The notes under the pieces were generated by a model. It did not search any database and was not told the DNA's origin. It worked only from the letters and a program-made list of their open reading frames with translations. 54,380 nucleotides of DNA from Gordonia sp. OPL2 (GTDB taxonomy: Bacteria; Actinomycetota; Actinomycetes; Mycobacteriales; Mycobacteriaceae): assembly GCF_003797825.1 (NCBI RefSeq), contig NZ_RKME01000034.1, forward strand, positions 1 through 54,380, read 5' to 3'. This document shows positions 52,649-54,380 of this stretch, one piece after another. The position numbers were made by a program, and so were the translations under genes. The stretch's first letter is position 1, and each line of letters begins with the position of its first letter.

Positions 52649-53533
52649 ATGCGGGTAGCCGTCGCCGGCTCGCAGGGGTTGATCGGCTCCGCGGTCGTCT
52701 CCGCGCTGCGCGAGTCCGGACACACCGTGGTCCGGCTCGTGCGGCGCGAGGCTCTGTCGGACGACGAATTCAGTTGGGACCCGGAGACATTCGGGGTTCC
52801 GGCAGAAAGCCTCGAGGGCGTGGACGCGGTGATCTCCCTCGGCGGGGTCGGCGTCGGCAACCAGCGGTGGACGGGACGGTTCAAGCAGGAGTTGCGGGAC
52901 TCACGGATCACGCCGACCGAGGTCCTCGCCGAGGCCGTCGCACGGGCCGGGGTGCCGACGTTCCTCAGCGCGTCGGCGACGGGTTTCTACGGGAACACCG
53001 GCGAGCACGCGGCCACCGAGACCGACCCCTCCGGTGAGGGGTTCCTCGCCGACCTGGTCATCGACTGGGAACGCGCCGCGACCTCGAATGCCGGCGACGA
53101 CACCCGTGTCGTGCTGCTCCGCACCGCGCCGGTGCTGTCCCGCAAAGGTGGGCTCCTCAGCCGCCTCAAGCCGGTGTTCTGGCTGGGGCTCGGCGGTGCG
53201 ATCGGCAGCGGCGAGCAGTATTTCTCGTGGATCAGCCTGCCCGACGAGGTACGGGCGATCGCGTTCCTCCTGGAGTCATCGATCAGCGGTCCGGTCAACC
53301 TGGCCGCCCCCGGAGCCGTGCCGTTCGGTGAGTTCGCCGACGCCCTCGGGCACTCCATGCACCGACCCACCGTGCTCAAGGTGCCCGGGTTCGCCGCCAA
53401 GGCGGTCGGCGGCGAAATGGCCGAGGAAATGATTCTGTTCAGTCAACGCGTTGCACCAGGAGTGTTGACCCGATCCGGATTCGAATTCCGCCATCCCCGC
53501 ATCGACGACGCCCTGGAGTACGTCCGTGGCTGA
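52649..53533 (+). CDS. TIGR01777-type epimerase/SDR family protein
   Basis: NAD(P)-binding protein of 294 residues, equivalent to M. tuberculosis Rv2216. The N-terminal Rossmann motif is VAVAGSQGLIGSAVVSALRESGH. Family blocks are DAVISLGGVGVGNQRWT, SASATGFYGNTGE and VVLLRTAPVLSRKGGLLSRL with LGGAIGSGEQYFSWI. The C-terminal DUF1731-like region includes TVLKVPGFAAKAVGGEMAEEM. Function is unproven. The conserved position between the E2 and lipB genes suggests a link with lipoate or the dehydrogenase complex. It starts six bases after the E2 stop and overlaps lipB by eight bases. Confidence 0.9.
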   Translation: MRVAVAGSQGLIGSAVVSALRESGHTVVRLVRREALSDDEFSWDPETFGVPAESLEGVDAVISLGGVGVGNQRWTGRFKQELRDSRITPTEVLAEAVARAGVPTFLSASATGFYGNTGEHAATETDPSGEGFLADLVIDWERAATSNAGDDTRVVLLRTAPVLSRKGGLLSRLKPVFWLGLGGAIGSGEQYFSWISLPDEVRAIAFLLESSISGPVNLAAPGAVPFGEFADALGHSMHRPTVLKVPGFAAKAVGGEMAEEMILFSQRVAPGVLTRSGFEFRHPRIDDALEYVRG

Positions 53534-54323
53534 GCGTTCCGTCCGCCGCTCGTCCGAGCCGATCGAGGTCCGCAGGCTCGGGGTCGTCGACTACCCGTCG
53601 ACCTACGAGCTCCAGCATCGGCTGGCGTCCGAGCGTGCCGACGGCGTCCTCGACCACGATGTGCTGCTGCTTCTCGAACACCCGTCGACCTACACGGCCG
53701 GCAAACGCACGGAGGACTCCGATCGCCCGACCGACGGCTCCCCTGTGATCGACGTCGACCGCGGGGGCCGCATCACCTGGCACGGACCCGGACAACTCGT
53801 CGGATATCCGATCGTCGGGCTCGCGGAACCACTCGACGTCGTCGAGTACGTCCGTCGGCTCGAGGAAGCGCTCATCACCGTCTGCGCCGACCTCGGCGTG
53901 ACGACCGGACGCATCGACGGACGCTCGGGTGTGTGGGTCGTCGACGAGCCGGCAAGCGCCACCCCCCGACCCCTGAGGAGCGAGCCTGCGAGCGCCACCC
54001 CCCGACCCCTGAGGAGCGAGCCTGCGAGCGTCACGAAGGGGTCCGGCGAACGCAAACTCGGACAGATCGGCATCCGTGTCGCACGCGGGGTCGCGCTGCA
54101 CGGATTCGCCCTCAACATCGATCCCGACATGAGTGCCTTCGAGGCGATCGTCCCGTGCGGCATCGCCGACGCGGGCGTCACGTCACTGGCGCGTGAACTC
54201 GGTACCGCCCTCTCCGTGGAGAGCTTGCTCACACCGATCGCCACGGCAGTCCAGGCCTCCCTCGACCACGACCATCGCGCACCGGATGCCTTGAGCACCA
54301 CGGGCGTAGCATCGGAGCGGTGA
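53526..54323 (+). CDS. lipB: lipoyl(octanoyl) transferase with repeat insertion
   Basis: Transfers octanoyl from acyl carrier protein to lipoyl domains; 265 residues from GTG 53526 against 230 in M. tuberculosis. Conserved blocks: LLLLEHPSTYTAGKRTEDSD, RGGRITWHGPGQLVGYPI, the catalytic lysine in RKLGQIGIRVARG (Lys177) and the catalytic cysteine in IVPCGIADAGVTSL (Cys211). Between GVWVVDEP and the lysine motif lies an insertion of about 30 residues built from two exact 11-residue repeats (PASATPRPLRS region) plus a partial third. The lysine and cysteine are both shifted by 35 relative to mycobacterial Lys142 and Cys176, which localises the extra sequence before the lysine. The stop overlaps the next GTG, so lipB and the probable lipA are coupled. 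Confidence 0.93.
   Translation: MAERSVRRSSEPIEVRRLGVVDYPSTYELQHRLASERADGVLDHDVLLLLEHPSTYTAGKRTEDSDRPTDGSPVIDVDRGGRITWHGPGQLVGYPIVGLAEPLDVVEYVRRLEEALITVCADLGVTTGRIDGRSGVWVVDEPASATPRPLRSEPASATPRPLRSEPASVTKGSGERKLGQIGIRVARGVALHGFALNIDPDMSAFEAIVPCGIADAGVTSLARELGTALSVESLLTPIATAVQASLDHDHRAPDALSTTGVASER
53946..54043 (+). repeat. 36-bp in-frame repeat inside lipB
   Basis: Units at 53946 and 53982 are near-identical (36 bases, two differences); a third partial unit starts at 54018 and ends in AAGGGGTC. CGACCCCT earlier in the unit and AGGGGTCCGG at the end are inverted complements, so the last unit can fold as a hairpin of about 40 bases. GAGGAGCGAGC-like words resemble the dispersed palindromic repeats common in Gordonia/Rhodococcus-type genomes. 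The insertion keeps the lipB frame. Confidence 0.85.
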
Positions 54324-54380
54324 CTGTGTCCTCATCCACCGACCACACGAGCACCGCCACCACCCCCGGCGGTCCCACCG
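54320..54380 (+). CDS. lipA: probable lipoyl synthase start (partial)
   Basis: A GTG at 54320 overlaps the lipB stop (GTGA) and opens a frame that runs off the window end; only about 20 residues are visible, Ser/Thr-rich and not diagnostic. In M. tuberculosis and relatives lipA (Rv2218) directly follows lipB, so the radical-SAM lipoyl synthase is expected here. The assignment rests on position and coupling only. Confidence 0.45.
   Translation, partial: MTVSSSTDHTSTATTPGGPT

Overview
The window is a 54 kb, high-GC stretch of actinobacterial core chromosome. Gene content and order closely match, from memory, the Mycobacterium tuberculosis segment running from about Rv2169c (DUF3040) to Rv2218 (lipA). 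The genes for phosphatidylinositol mannosides and lipomannan (pimB', mptA, mptC-like), the PknL/Rv2175c pair, the qcrCAB plus ctaCEF respiratory genes, LppM and the RipC-like NlpC/P60 protein place it in the Mycobacteriales. Differences from M. tuberculosis (an added ROK kinase, a PAP2-diacylglycerol kinase fusion, a CobU-CobT fusion, a second NlpC/P60 gene) suggest a Gordonia- or Williamsia-like genus. The genus cannot be fixed from sequence reading alone.

Layout. 1-4.7 kb: the region beside the division cluster (DUF3040, a HEPN-like protein), then an acetyltransferase, an FAD oxidoreductase and the lipoprotein LppM. 4.7-13.5 kb: metF, a polyprenyl diphosphate synthase, mannosyltransferase mptA, the PknL kinase with its DNA-binding neighbour, aroG, a small 3' exoribonuclease and an mptC-like mannosyltransferase. 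13.7-20.2 kb: an acyltransferase, a ROK sugar kinase, a minus-strand operon of two START-like proteins and an ArsA-like protein with a broken P-loop, then fadD15. 20.2-25.4 kb: pimB', a secreted HEXXH lipoprotein and two NlpC/P60 cell-wall hydrolases. The second hydrolase sits behind a clear c-di-AMP (ydaO-yuaA type) riboswitch.

25.6-29.7 kb: a DEDD exonuclease/GIY-YIG fusion, an odd Pro-rich ORF, a stand-alone Lrp/AsnC effector domain and trpD. 29.8-37.4 kb: the bc1-aa3 supercomplex genes ctaE-qcrC-qcrA-qcrB and, facing them, ctaC-ctaF, separated by a PAP2-diacylglycerol kinase fusion. 37.7-43.3 kb: asnB, an adenosine/sugar kinase, an IscA-like protein, RarD and glycerate kinase. 43.4-46.7 kb: a DUF3043 membrane protein and late cobalamin genes (cobU-cobT fused, cobS). 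46.7-54.4 kb: ilvE, gcvT, leucyl aminopeptidase, the lipoylated E2 subunit, a sugar-epimerase-like SDR, lipB and the start of a probable lipA.

Functionally the window joins envelope lipid and glycan biosynthesis, cell-wall remodelling under c-di-AMP control, the cytochrome bcc-aa3 supercomplex, and lipoate/cobalamin cofactor supply. No prophage, insertion sequence, CRISPR array, rRNA or tRNA was seen. The most unusual signals are an in-frame palindromic repeat inserted just before the catalytic lysine of LipB, a similar 36-bp in-frame repeat in the HEXXH lipoprotein, 25-bp tandem repeats upstream of fadD15, the degenerate ArsA-like P-loop and the CobU-CobT fusion. I see no convincing wholly new multi-gene system; most of the window is conserved housekeeping.
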